A stretch of 64,000 nucleotides of DNA from SIAQ01 sp963767835 (GTDB lineage Bacteria > Planctomycetota > Planctomycetia > Gemmatales > Gemmataceae): contig CAVYFY010000001.1 of NCBI GenBank assembly GCA_963767835.1, positions 682,001 through 746,000 on the forward strand, read 5' to 3'. The notes below the pieces were generated by a model, which worked only from the letters and a program-made list of their open reading frames with translations, was not told the DNA's origin and ran no database searches. Made by a program: the position numbers and the translations under genes. Positions 51,354-59,000 of this stretch are shown piece by piece (position 1 is the stretch's first letter; every line of letters begins with the position of its first letter).

Positions 51354-53333
51354 TCAACGGACCGACGCTAATGCCGGCTTCGGCGCACTGATTGCCAAAT
51401 CCGCGAGGCTGTTGTCGATGAACAGGTGGTGCCAAAGCTGCGTCGAAACGACCGCGACCAGGCCGAGCTCCACCGAGGAGCGCTGGCGGAAACCGAGCTG
51501 GCGATTGCGCACCTTCTCGCTCCAAAAACGCACCGCTTCGATATTGAAATAGCCGGTCTTCTTCAACGATTCGTCGCTCAGGAGTTGATCGACGAAGGCC
51601 GGCACCTGGCGATCGAAGAAGGAATCGAGCGGGGCGCGGAACATTCCCTTGGGCCGCCATGCCGCCTCGTGGGGCAGATAGCGCTCGCCCAGGAGCCGCA
51701 AGATGTACTTATCCTGGAAGCCGCGCAGCTTCCAGCGCGGATGGATGCGGGCGAGAAAGCGGAAAACCTCGTCATCGAGAAAGGGATATCGCGTCTCGAC
51801 CGACGAATTCATGGCCACGCGGTCCCCCTTGCTCGACATCAGATGCCCGGCCAGATGGACGCGTCCGGAATAGAAGAACGCGCGGTTGAGCGGGTGCCAG
51901 TGCTTTATGCGCTCCAGGTTCGGTTCCAGTTCCAGGTAGGGATGGTAGTCGCGCAGGGAGTGCAGCGTTTCCGGGCTGTAGAAGCGCAGGCGCGATTGGC
52001 CCATGATGCCGTAGATGTCTTGAAAGGCAGTGTAATCGCCGAGCGTTTCGCGGATCATGTGGAAGCGTTCGACGGCGCCACGCGGAGTTCCCATGACGCG
52101 CATGGCCAGGCGGCGCAACCAGTAGCTCGGCGTGATGCCTGGCATCCAATCGAACATGCCGAGCAGACGATGGACCTTGAACCACGCATAGCCGGCGAGC
52201 CATTCGTCGGAGCCTTCGCCGGTGAGGGCGACCTTGAAGCCATGCTGATGCACCGAGCGGGCCAGCCGCAATAGCGCCGTGCAGCTCGTGTCAATCACCG
52301 GAACCTCGGCGGCGCGCGTCAGCTCCGGGTAGCTTTCGAGCACCTCCGCGTCGCCGACTTGCACCACGACCGGCGTGGAGCCGATGTGCCGTGAGACGAC
52401 GGCCGCTTGCGAGGTCTCGTCGAGCTTGGGATCCATGATCTGGATGGTGAATGTCGGGATGGGCGTGCCACGAATCTTGGCCGCCATCGCCACGACGAGG
52501 CTCGAATCAATGCCGCCCGAAAGATACGAAACGACCGGCACATCGGCACGCAGCCGGCGCTCGACGGCGCCCAGCAAGACGCGCTCGAACTCATCGATCA
52601 GGGTTTTCGGATCGCGGCCATACTCCTCCTGGCCTTGATCGGGAAAATCGATTTGCCAATAGAACTTGCGTTCCACGGTGGCGGGGATCGTGCCACCGAG
52701 CTGGATGCGCAAGTACTGCCCGGGCTGCACCAAGGTCACGCCGGCAAAACAAGTAGCAGGGCCAGGAACCGCGAAGAAATTGAACGCCTGATCGATGCCT
52801 CGCAGGTCGGCTTTCGCTTCGACGAGGCCGGATGCGAGCAGCGCCTTGATCTCGGAGCCGAAGAGGAGCCAATCGTTTTGCACGCTGTAAAAGAGCGGAC
52901 AGATGCCGAACTGATCGCGGGCCAGGACGATGCAATGGCGTTTGCGATCCCACAGAGCGATGGCGAATTGCCCCTTGAGATGGTCGAACATGCCTTCCCG
53001 ATGATCTTCCCACAGGTGCGGAATGAGCTCGGTATCGCAATGGGTCCGGAAGACGTGCCCCTTCGCTTCGAGCCGAGCTTTCACTTCGGGATAATCGAAG
53101 AACTCGCCATTGAAGACGGTAACGACGGAGCGATCCTCATTCCAGATCGGCTGCTTGCCGTCGTGCAGGCCAACGATGCTGAGCCGGCGATTGGCGAGGC
53201 CGACGCCGGGCTCCTCGAGATAGCCATCCTCGTCAGGCCCGCGATGGACGATGGCGTCGGCCATGCGCGTTAGGATGCCGGGCGGGATGGGGCGATTGCC
53301 TGAGAGGTCGATGATGCCTGCGATGCCGCACAT
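51354..53333 (-). CDS. asnB: Asparagine synthase, glutamine-hydrolysing
   Basis: 659 residues. The class II amidotransferase domain starts MCGIAGIIDLSGN with the nucleophile Cys2, then FNGEFFDYPEVKARLEAKGH and FAIALWDRK. The synthetase domain has the PP-loop VVSYLSGGIDSSLVVAMAAK and ALTGEGSDEWLAGYAWFKVH, and late TRYPFLDDEVFRFLARIHP. Long AsnB forms like this occur in housekeeping and in glycan or peptide clusters. Its neighbour is a GT4 gene, so a role in surface glycan amidation is possible. Confidence 0.9.
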   Translation of the reverse strand: MCGIAGIIDLSGNRPIPPGILTRMADAIVHRGPDEDGYLEEPGVGLANRRLSIVGLHDGKQPIWNEDRSVVTVFNGEFFDYPEVKARLEAKGHVFRTHCDTELIPHLWEDHREGMFDHLKGQFAIALWDRKRHCIVLARDQFGICPLFYSVQNDWLLFGSEIKALLASGLVEAKADLRGIDQAFNFFAVPGPATCFAGVTLVQPGQYLRIQLGGTIPATVERKFYWQIDFPDQGQEEYGRDPKTLIDEFERVLLGAVERRLRADVPVVSYLSGGIDSSLVVAMAAKIRGTPIPTFTIQIMDPKLDETSQAAVVSRHIGSTPVVVQVGDAEVLESYPELTRAAEVPVIDTSCTALLRLARSVHQHGFKVALTGEGSDEWLAGYAWFKVHRLLGMFDWMPGITPSYWLRRLAMRVMGTPRGAVERFHMIRETLGDYTAFQDIYGIMGQSRLRFYSPETLHSLRDYHPYLELEPNLERIKHWHPLNRAFFYSGRVHLAGHLMSSKGDRVAMNSSVETRYPFLDDEVFRFLARIHPRWKLRGFQDKYILRLLGERYLPHEAAWRPKGMFRAPLDSFFDRQVPAFVDQLLSDESLKKTGYFNIEAVRFWSEKVRNRQLGFRQRSSVELGLVAVVSTQLWHHLFIDNSLADLAISAPKPALASVR

Positions 53334-53369
53334 TCATTTTCTCAATGCCAGGAAATTCAAACGCCAAAA

Positions 53370-53798
53370 TTAGGGGCACTCAACCTGCCACAACCGTTGA
53401 TCCAGGTCCCACAGAATCTTGCAACCTTTGAGCAAATGAAAAAACGCCAAGCCGACACGATCAGGCACACCAGGCGAACCTCGCATTACGAATAGATGGA
53501 CAACCGGGCCCACCGGGATCTTGGTTTGTGGAGAAAAGAGCTGGACATCTAGCGCCCCGCTTTCCGTTACACGAACTGTCCCATCTGCCGACATTCTTCC
53601 GTGCCTCTGGAAACTGACAAACTCACCTGTAATCTTGATTGCGTCGTAGAGTGCGTGGTCAACGGAAAATCCGACTTCGCCTCTAACATCGATCAGGCCG
53701 GTATCGACCAACACGGGAAGCGAACGGCTTCCGAGACGCACGTCGATCCAGTATTCGCCTCCAGGATTGGCGTTCCACGATGCATTTGGCATGGGCAA
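53370..53798 (-). CDS. Retropepsin-like small protein (possible aspartyl protease)
   Basis: 142 residues from TTG 53798 (six bases after ggagg), or 140 from ATG 53792. It contains WIDVRLGSRSLPVLVDTGLI, where the VDTG matches the D-T/S-G active site of retropepsin-like proteases, then GEVGFSVDHALYDAIKITGE and HLFVMRGSPGVPDRVGLAFF, HLLKGCKILWDLD. It directly follows a small gene with no gap. Seen in pairs like this in planctomycetes and cyanobacteria; function unproven. Confidence 0.55.
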   Translation of the reverse strand: MPMPNASWNANPGGEYWIDVRLGSRSLPVLVDTGLIDVRGEVGFSVDHALYDAIKITGEFVSFQRHGRMSADGTVRVTESGALDVQLFSPQTKIPVGPVVHLFVMRGSPGVPDRVGLAFFHLLKGCKILWDLDQRLWQVECP

Positions 53799-54053
53799 TT
53801 ATGGCCTCCATAGATCATATACCAAGCCGAAGTGGGGCTCGTCCTCCGCCGGAAACACGAGATAGAATTCGGGCGCAGGGTCAAGATCGGTGACGAGCGC
53901 GCAAGCGGCATCGAATGAGGCGTCGGCTCCGATCATCCGCCCGTTGGCGAGCGCCACATACTTGCCTGCGTAGTCGCGCCGAATCACCTCCCGCAATCGT
54001 TCGTACGCTTGGCGATTCAGGTCCGATTCTCGCTTGAACGTCGCAAGGTCCAT
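53799..54053 (-). CDS. DUF5678-like small protein
   Basis: 84 residues from ATG 54053. The centre YAGKYVALANGRMIGADASF resembles the DUF5678 core (x-GKYVAx-x-G-x-V). Its TAA is followed at once by the start of the aspartyl-protease-like gene, so the two are likely one operon. The pairing hints at a shared, unknown role. Confidence 0.6.
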   Translation of the reverse strand: MDLATFKRESDLNRQAYERLREVIRRDYAGKYVALANGRMIGADASFDAACALVTDLDPAPEFYLVFPAEDEPHFGLVYDLWRP

Positions 54054-54147
54054 ATCGCGTCTCCTTCCATTGCCATTATCTCAATTGCATTGGGCAAAAA
54101 CGAGGGCATTCCTATTTTAACGACAGAGAACCACGGAGGCCTTTGCA

Positions 54148-55404
54148 ATGTCTGCAGTTCTTGCCGATTCTGCCGCTCGCTCCATCAATGACTCGGAAAT
54201 CATCCGGCAAGTCAACGCGTTGCGCCGCATCGACAACGTCACCAACTGGTATTACATCGCCCGCGAATATCTCTTCGCCCTCTGCGTCATCGGCGGCACG
54301 ATCGCGCTGTTCGAGGCCTGCTTCACCTCGGCTTGGTCGCTGTTCTGGGCGGTTCCGCTCGTGCTGCTGGTCAACCTCTGCATCGGCGCAACGCAGCATC
54401 GGCTCGCGACCTTCACGCACGAGGCGGCCCATTACATGCTCTTTCGCAATCGCCTGCTCAACGAATTCGTCTCCGAATGGTTTTGCATGTTCCCGATCCT
54501 CGGCAAAACGCACAGCTATCGCGTGCAGCACATTGGGCATCATCAATATCCCAACGATCCCGATCTCGATCCCGACTGGGCCCAGCTTCGCATCAGCGGC
54601 CATCGCTTCCGGTTTCCCATGACCACCGGCGAATTCCTCTGGCATTGCTTCTTCAAGCAAATCGTGTGGTGGCCGAACCTGCTGCGTTACGTGCTGGCGC
54701 GGGCCACGTTTCAGGTCGATATGGGCAATGGGCCGTACAAGATGAAACGCAAGACCGCATTGCCGATGCGTTTGCTGGGGCTCGGATTTCATCTGGCGAT
54801 GATCGGCATCCTTGTCGCCTGCGTCTGGACGGAGGACGCAATGCTCATGACCTGGCTACCGGCCGTCATTCTCATTGGAGCAGTGATTGCCGTTGCGCTG
54901 GCGCCGGAGCGATGGTTCGAGGAATACACCGTCAAGTGCGATATCCCCACGCGCGGGCAGACGGTGCTGCGATTCACGTTCAACGGCATTCTTCTCAACG
55001 CCATCGCCTGGCTCACGCTGCTGACCGGCATCCCGTGGTGGCTTTATTATTTCCTCTTGTGGATCATGCCGATCGGCACCTCGTTCTCGTTCTACATGAT
55101 CCTGCGCCAACTCGTGCAGCACGGCAACGCCGACCGCGAGCGCTTCACCAACACGCGCATCTTCCTCGTGCATCCCCTGATTCGCATGGCGGTATTCCCG
55201 ATCGGCAACGATTATCACTTGCCGCACCACCTGTTCACGATGGTGCCCCACTACAGCCTCAAGAAGCTGCACCTATTGTTGATGCAGACGCAGCCATACC
55301 GCGACGAGGCCACCATTGTCCCCGGCTACTTCTTCCACGACGACCAACCGCAGCAGCATCCGACGGTGCTTGATCTGATGACGCACGAGATGAAAACACA
55401 TTGA
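54148..55404 (+). CDS. Membrane fatty acid desaturase
   Basis: 418 residues, acggagg before ATG 54148. The three histidine boxes of di-iron desaturases are present: TFTHEAAHYMLF, VQHIGHHQYPND and NDYHLPHHLFTMVPHYSL. Six or so membrane helices lie between (WSLFWAVPLVLLVNLCIGAT, FHLAMIGILVACVW, AIAWLTLLTGIPWWLYYFLL). It introduces double bonds or hydroxyl groups into acyl or related chains at the membrane. The next gene starts three bases later, probably in the same operon. Confidence 0.88.
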   Translation: MSAVLADSAARSINDSEIIRQVNALRRIDNVTNWYYIAREYLFALCVIGGTIALFEACFTSAWSLFWAVPLVLLVNLCIGATQHRLATFTHEAAHYMLFRNRLLNEFVSEWFCMFPILGKTHSYRVQHIGHHQYPNDPDLDPDWAQLRISGHRFRFPMTTGEFLWHCFFKQIVWWPNLLRYVLARATFQVDMGNGPYKMKRKTALPMRLLGLGFHLAMIGILVACVWTEDAMLMTWLPAVILIGAVIAVALAPERWFEEYTVKCDIPTRGQTVLRFTFNGILLNAIAWLTLLTGIPWWLYYFLLWIMPIGTSFSFYMILRQLVQHGNADRERFTNTRIFLVHPLIRMAVFPIGNDYHLPHHLFTMVPHYSLKKLHLLLMQTQPYRDEATIVPGYFFHDDQPQQHPTVLDLMTHEMKTH

Positions 55405-55407
55405 CCT

Positions 55408-56475
55408 ATGTCTACCGCCAAAATCAATCTCGTCACCGGCGCGACCGGGCAGCTTGGCAGCCATATCGTCGAGCAATTGCGCGGCGCCGGCGAAAGCGTG
55501 CGCGTGCTGATTCGCCCTGGCCGCGATCATGCATTTTTGCGAACTCAGGGGGCCGACATCGTCGAAGGCGACCTTCGCGATCCGGAAGCGGTCGGCCGAG
55601 CGGTCAAAGGGGCGAGCATTGTCTACCATTGCGCCGCCAAGGTCAGCGACTGGGGCGCCTGGCGCGACTTCGAGGAAGAAGCGGCCACGGCGACGCGCAA
55701 TATCCTCGCAGCTTGCATGCTGGCCAAGGTCTCGCGCCTGTTGCACGTCAGCTCGATCTCGGTGTACGGCCATCCGAAACCCCTCACCCCCGGCCCCTCT
55801 CCCGGAGTACCGGGCGAGGGGAGAATCACCGAGGATACGCCGCTCGGGCAAGGCTTCTGGATGTGGGACTATTATCCGCGTGCCAAGCTGCTGGCCGAGG
55901 AAATCGCGCGCGAATTCCCAGCAACGACCATAGTTCGGCCAAGCTGGCTTTACGGCCCGCGCGATCGGGTCACGATCCCGCGCGTGATACCAGCGCTCCT
56001 GGAAAAGCGAGTGCCGATCATCGGCGCCGGCGACAATTTCCTCAATATCATCTACGCCGGCGACGTGGCCCGCGGCGCGATTCTGGCCGCCAATCATCCC
56101 GCCGCAGTCGGGCAAGCGTATAACCTGTGCAGCGCTGGGGAAGTCAAGCAGAAGGACCTGCTCGACGCCTTGACCGATGCGCTGTCGTTGCCGCGTATCA
56201 CGAAGCACGCGCCGTACTGGGCGGCGATCCGCTTTGCGTTCCTGAAGGAGCTATTTGCACGGATGATGTTCAGCAGCAAGCCGCCAACGATCACGCGCCG
56301 CGCGATTTACCTGATCGGCCGTTCGACGCAGTTTTCGACGGAGAAGGCGCGGACGCAACTCGGCTGGTCGCCGCAGATCGACATCCGCGAAGGAGTGCAG
56401 CGGACGCTGGAATGGTTCGTGAGCCAACCCGAGAATCGGAACCTCGGAATTAAGGCGCCGGTGCTTCCCGTTTAG
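55408..56475 (+). CDS. NAD(P)-dependent epimerase/3-beta-HSD-like dehydrogenase
   Basis: 355 residues. The Rossmann start NLVTGATGQLGSHIVEQL and the acidic GADIVEGDLRDPEA are followed by IVYHCAAKVSDWGAWRDFEE, LLHVSSISVYGHP and the catalytic DYYPRAKLLAEEIAREF (Y-x3-K), which are extended-SDR marks. The C-terminal half resembles 3-beta-hydroxysteroid dehydrogenase-like enzymes. A repeat-encoded stretch LTPGPSPGVPGEGRI (55780-55823) interrupts the fold just before the active site. It follows the desaturase, so the pair may act on one lipid. Confidence 0.82.
   Translation: MSTAKINLVTGATGQLGSHIVEQLRGAGESVRVLIRPGRDHAFLRTQGADIVEGDLRDPEAVGRAVKGASIVYHCAAKVSDWGAWRDFEEEAATATRNILAACMLAKVSRLLHVSSISVYGHPKPLTPGPSPGVPGEGRITEDTPLGQGFWMWDYYPRAKLLAEEIAREFPATTIVRPSWLYGPRDRVTIPRVIPALLEKRVPIIGAGDNFLNIIYAGDVARGAILAANHPAAVGQAYNLCSAGEVKQKDLLDALTDALSLPRITKHAPYWAAIRFAFLKELFARMMFSSKPPTITRRAIYLIGRSTQFSTEKARTQLGWSPQIDIREGVQRTLEWFVSQPENRNLGIKAPVLPV
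55780..55823. repeat. GC-rich hairpin repeat inside the epimerase gene
   Basis: cccctcacccccggcccctc followed by tcccggagtaccgggcgaggggag: the same family as 43686-43723, in the opposite orientation, here inserted in frame. Confidence 0.8.
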
Positions 56476-56524
56476 CGTTCGCGCGATTCCAGGCGACGGA
56501 GCGAGCGCTAAACGTAAACACGGT

Positions 56525-57553
56525 TCACTTCCACCGCATCACCGCGCACAAATATTCTTCCTTCTTCTTCAGCAGCCCCTCGTAAGTCGCACCCAGTTCC
56601 TCCGGCTTGATGCGGTGCGTGATCAGGCCGTTGAAATTGATGCGGCCGTTGGCGATATTGCCCAGGAGCCACTTCTGGGCCTTGTCGATGTCCCACGCGC
56701 CGGCCAGGCGGGTGTGGGCCGGCTCGAAGAGTTGGTTGCCGTGGGCGCCGGTGACTTCGATGTAGCGGCGGTGCAGGTCGTCGTAGAAATTGACCTCCTT
56801 GGCTTTGCCGCGCGGGCTGCCGACGACGACCACCTGGCCGGCGTCACAAGCGAGCGACATCGCGAACGGGATGGCGTCGGGAACGCCGGTCGCGTCGGCG
56901 ATGATCTCGGCCCCCTTCATGCCAAGGAATTCGTTCATCTTCGCTTTCATGTTGGCGTCGTTGGGATCAAGAACCAGATCGGCCCCGGCGGCCAGCGCGG
57001 CGTCGCGGCGCATCTTGACCGAATCGATGCCGATGACCGGGAACGCTCCTGCCGCCATCGCGCAACGCAACGCCGACTGGCCGATCAAGCCCAGGCCGAG
57101 AACGGCAAAGGATCGGCCCAGCGTCAGGCCGGCGCGGATCGAGGCGCCCATGCCGTAACGGAAGATGACCGCGAGGGCCGCCTTTTCGATATCGATGCCG
57201 TCGGGCAATTTCCATAGCCGGCCGCGCTCGTGGCCAATCGTCAACAATTCCGCGCTGGCGTGGTTGCCGGGAAAGCCGACGCGGTCGCCGGGCTTCCAGC
57301 CGGTAATCTTCGAGCCGACGGCAACCACGGTTCCAGCAGCGCTGTAGCCGGAGCGGAAGGGGAATTTCCAGTCGGGAAGACTCGGATCGAGGAGCCACTG
57401 GTGCGTGCCGGTGTAGACGGCGAGTTCAGTGCCGGGACTGATGCCGCTCACCTCGGCGGCGACGAGAATTTGATTCTCCGCCGGATCGGGCAAATCGACC
57501 TCGCGCACCTCGGTGGCGAACGGCTTCGTGATGACGGCCTGACGTGCTTTCAT
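56525..57553 (-). CDS. Zinc-type alcohol dehydrogenase family (MDR) protein
   Basis: 342 residues from ATG 57553. The GroES-like half has MKARQAVITKPFATEVREVD, VAAEVSGISPGTELAVYTGT and RSGYSAAGTVVAVGSKITGW, KPGDRVGF. The Rossmann half has SFAVLGLGLIGQSALRCAMA, GIDSVKMRRDAALAAGADLV and VVVVGSPRGKAKEVNF. The usual active-site Cys of zinc enzymes (GICGTD) is replaced by GISPGTE, as in several sugar or bacteriochlorophyllide-type dehydrogenases. Substrate unknown. Confidence 0.82.
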   Translation of the reverse strand: MKARQAVITKPFATEVREVDLPDPAENQILVAAEVSGISPGTELAVYTGTHQWLLDPSLPDWKFPFRSGYSAAGTVVAVGSKITGWKPGDRVGFPGNHASAELLTIGHERGRLWKLPDGIDIEKAALAVIFRYGMGASIRAGLTLGRSFAVLGLGLIGQSALRCAMAAGAFPVIGIDSVKMRRDAALAAGADLVLDPNDANMKAKMNEFLGMKGAEIIADATGVPDAIPFAMSLACDAGQVVVVGSPRGKAKEVNFYDDLHRRYIEVTGAHGNQLFEPAHTRLAGAWDIDKAQKWLLGNIANGRINFNGLITHRIKPEELGATYEGLLKKKEEYLCAVMRWK

Positions 57554-57650
57554 GGATCTTCCCAGCGCCCGCCTGAGGCGAGCGGCTAAACGGGCATACG
57601 GTTGGTCAATATGCAAATGGTAGGAATGCACACACCCATCGGACACCGGC

Positions 57651-58946
57651 ATGGACGAATCCGCGCGAAACCGCCTGGCCAACTTTCTCGCGATCAATCG
57701 CACGGTCGGCATCGTATTGCTGACCGTGCTTTTGTTCGGCCTGGGCGAGCAGCTCTGGGAGCCGTTCGTGCCGCTCTTCCTCAAATCCGAAACCAAGGCG
57801 TTTGCCGCCGAGACCGCGACGAGTGGGCAGCTCAGCGATGTCGCGCTCTGGTCGATCGGCATCTACGCGTTTTTGCTTAATCTGTTCCAGGGCTTTTGTT
57901 ATCTCGGCGGCGGGCAAATCACGGCCTGGCTCGGCGACCGCGGCTCGCTCCTCTTTTTCAGCCTCTCGACCCTCATCGGCTATGCGATATTTCTGCTGAT
58001 CCCGCATCCGTGGGCGACCGTGCTGGGGTGCCTGTTGATTCTCGGCTGGGAATCGCTGTCGATGCCGGTGACATTCACGACCGTCGGGGCGACGCTGGCC
58101 GAGGAGCGCCGCGGCATGGCGTTCGCAATCCAGTCGATCCAGAAGCGCTTGCCCAAGATCATCGGCCCGATCTGTATTGGCAGCGTTCTTTACTACCTGG
58201 GCCAGTTCTACAACACCGATGAAGCACGCCGCATCGGCATGCGCTGGCTGGTCGGAGCGGCGTATGTGCTCGGCGCGGCGTCGGTGGCGGTGCAATTGCG
58301 CTTCATGCCGCATCGGCCGACACCGCCGACCGAAGGGAATTACGCTCATGTGCTGCGCCAGTTTCCGCCGGCGCTGCGGCGTCTCTTACTGGCCGACGTG
58401 CTGACGCGCTGGTGCGATTGGCTGGTGCGGCAACTCGTGGTCGTTTACCTGGCGACTGAGCGCGGGCTGAACGATTACGAGATCGCGGCACTGATCACGC
58501 TGCAACATTGCGTCGCCGTGCTCACTTATTTGCCGATCGGACGCATGACGCAGGCGGTCGGCTTGCAGCCGTTCATCGGCCTTACGTTCGTATTCTTCGC
58601 CCTGTTTCCATTGACGCTGATTCTCGTTCCCGATGGCTGGATTTGGGCCGCGTTCATCGTCTATGGCCTGCGTGAGATCGGGGAACCGGCGCAAGGCGAT
58701 GATCACCACCGGGATGCCGGAAGCAATCCGGCGCGCGGCGTCGGATTGTACTGGAGTATCCGCGCGTTCGCCATCTGCTCGGCGTCGCTCGTCGGCGCAT
58801 GGATCTGGCAATGGGGCGGCCCCCAGGTGCTCTTTTACGCCGCGTTCGCCTTCGGCGTGCTAGGTATTATCGTGTATTACGTGTTTTGCCGTATGCCAAG
58901 CACCCCTCTCCATCGGGAGAGGGGCCAAGGTGAGGGTGAATTCTAA
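57651..58946 (+). CDS. MFS transporter (with a locally out-of-frame segment)
   Basis: 431 residues, about twelve helices: VGIVLLTVLLFGLGEQLWEP, GIYAFLLNLFQGFCYLGGGQ, LLFFSLSTLIGYAIFLLI, PFIGLTFVFFALFPLTLILV and others. In the middle LREIGEPAQGDDHHRDAGSN is out of register. The neighbouring frame reads RKAMITTGMPEAIR, the expected cytoplasmic loop, so a deletion near 58692 and an insertion near 58733 cancel out. The C-terminal tail HRERGQGEGEF comes from a repeat. The substrate is unknown. Confidence 0.8.
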   Translation: MDESARNRLANFLAINRTVGIVLLTVLLFGLGEQLWEPFVPLFLKSETKAFAAETATSGQLSDVALWSIGIYAFLLNLFQGFCYLGGGQITAWLGDRGSLLFFSLSTLIGYAIFLLIPHPWATVLGCLLILGWESLSMPVTFTTVGATLAEERRGMAFAIQSIQKRLPKIIGPICIGSVLYYLGQFYNTDEARRIGMRWLVGAAYVLGAASVAVQLRFMPHRPTPPTEGNYAHVLRQFPPALRRLLLADVLTRWCDWLVRQLVVVYLATERGLNDYEIAALITLQHCVAVLTYLPIGRMTQAVGLQPFIGLTFVFFALFPLTLILVPDGWIWAAFIVYGLREIGEPAQGDDHHRDAGSNPARGVGLYWSIRAFAICSASLVGAWIWQWGGPQVLFYAAFAFGVLGIIVYYVFCRMPSTPLHRERGQGEGEF

Positions 58947-59000
58947 GATTGTCCCGGACTCGCCCTCACCCCCGACCCCTCTCCCGGGGAGAGAGGGGGG
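58903..59000. repeat. Two inverted GC-rich hairpin repeats between convergent genes
   Basis: cacccctctccatcgggaga (58903) and ctcacccccgacccctctcc (58967) are two facing members of the ccctctcc/ggagaggg family. They encode the last residues of both the MFS transporter and the biotin fusion gene and may act as a two-way terminator. Confidence 0.8.
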
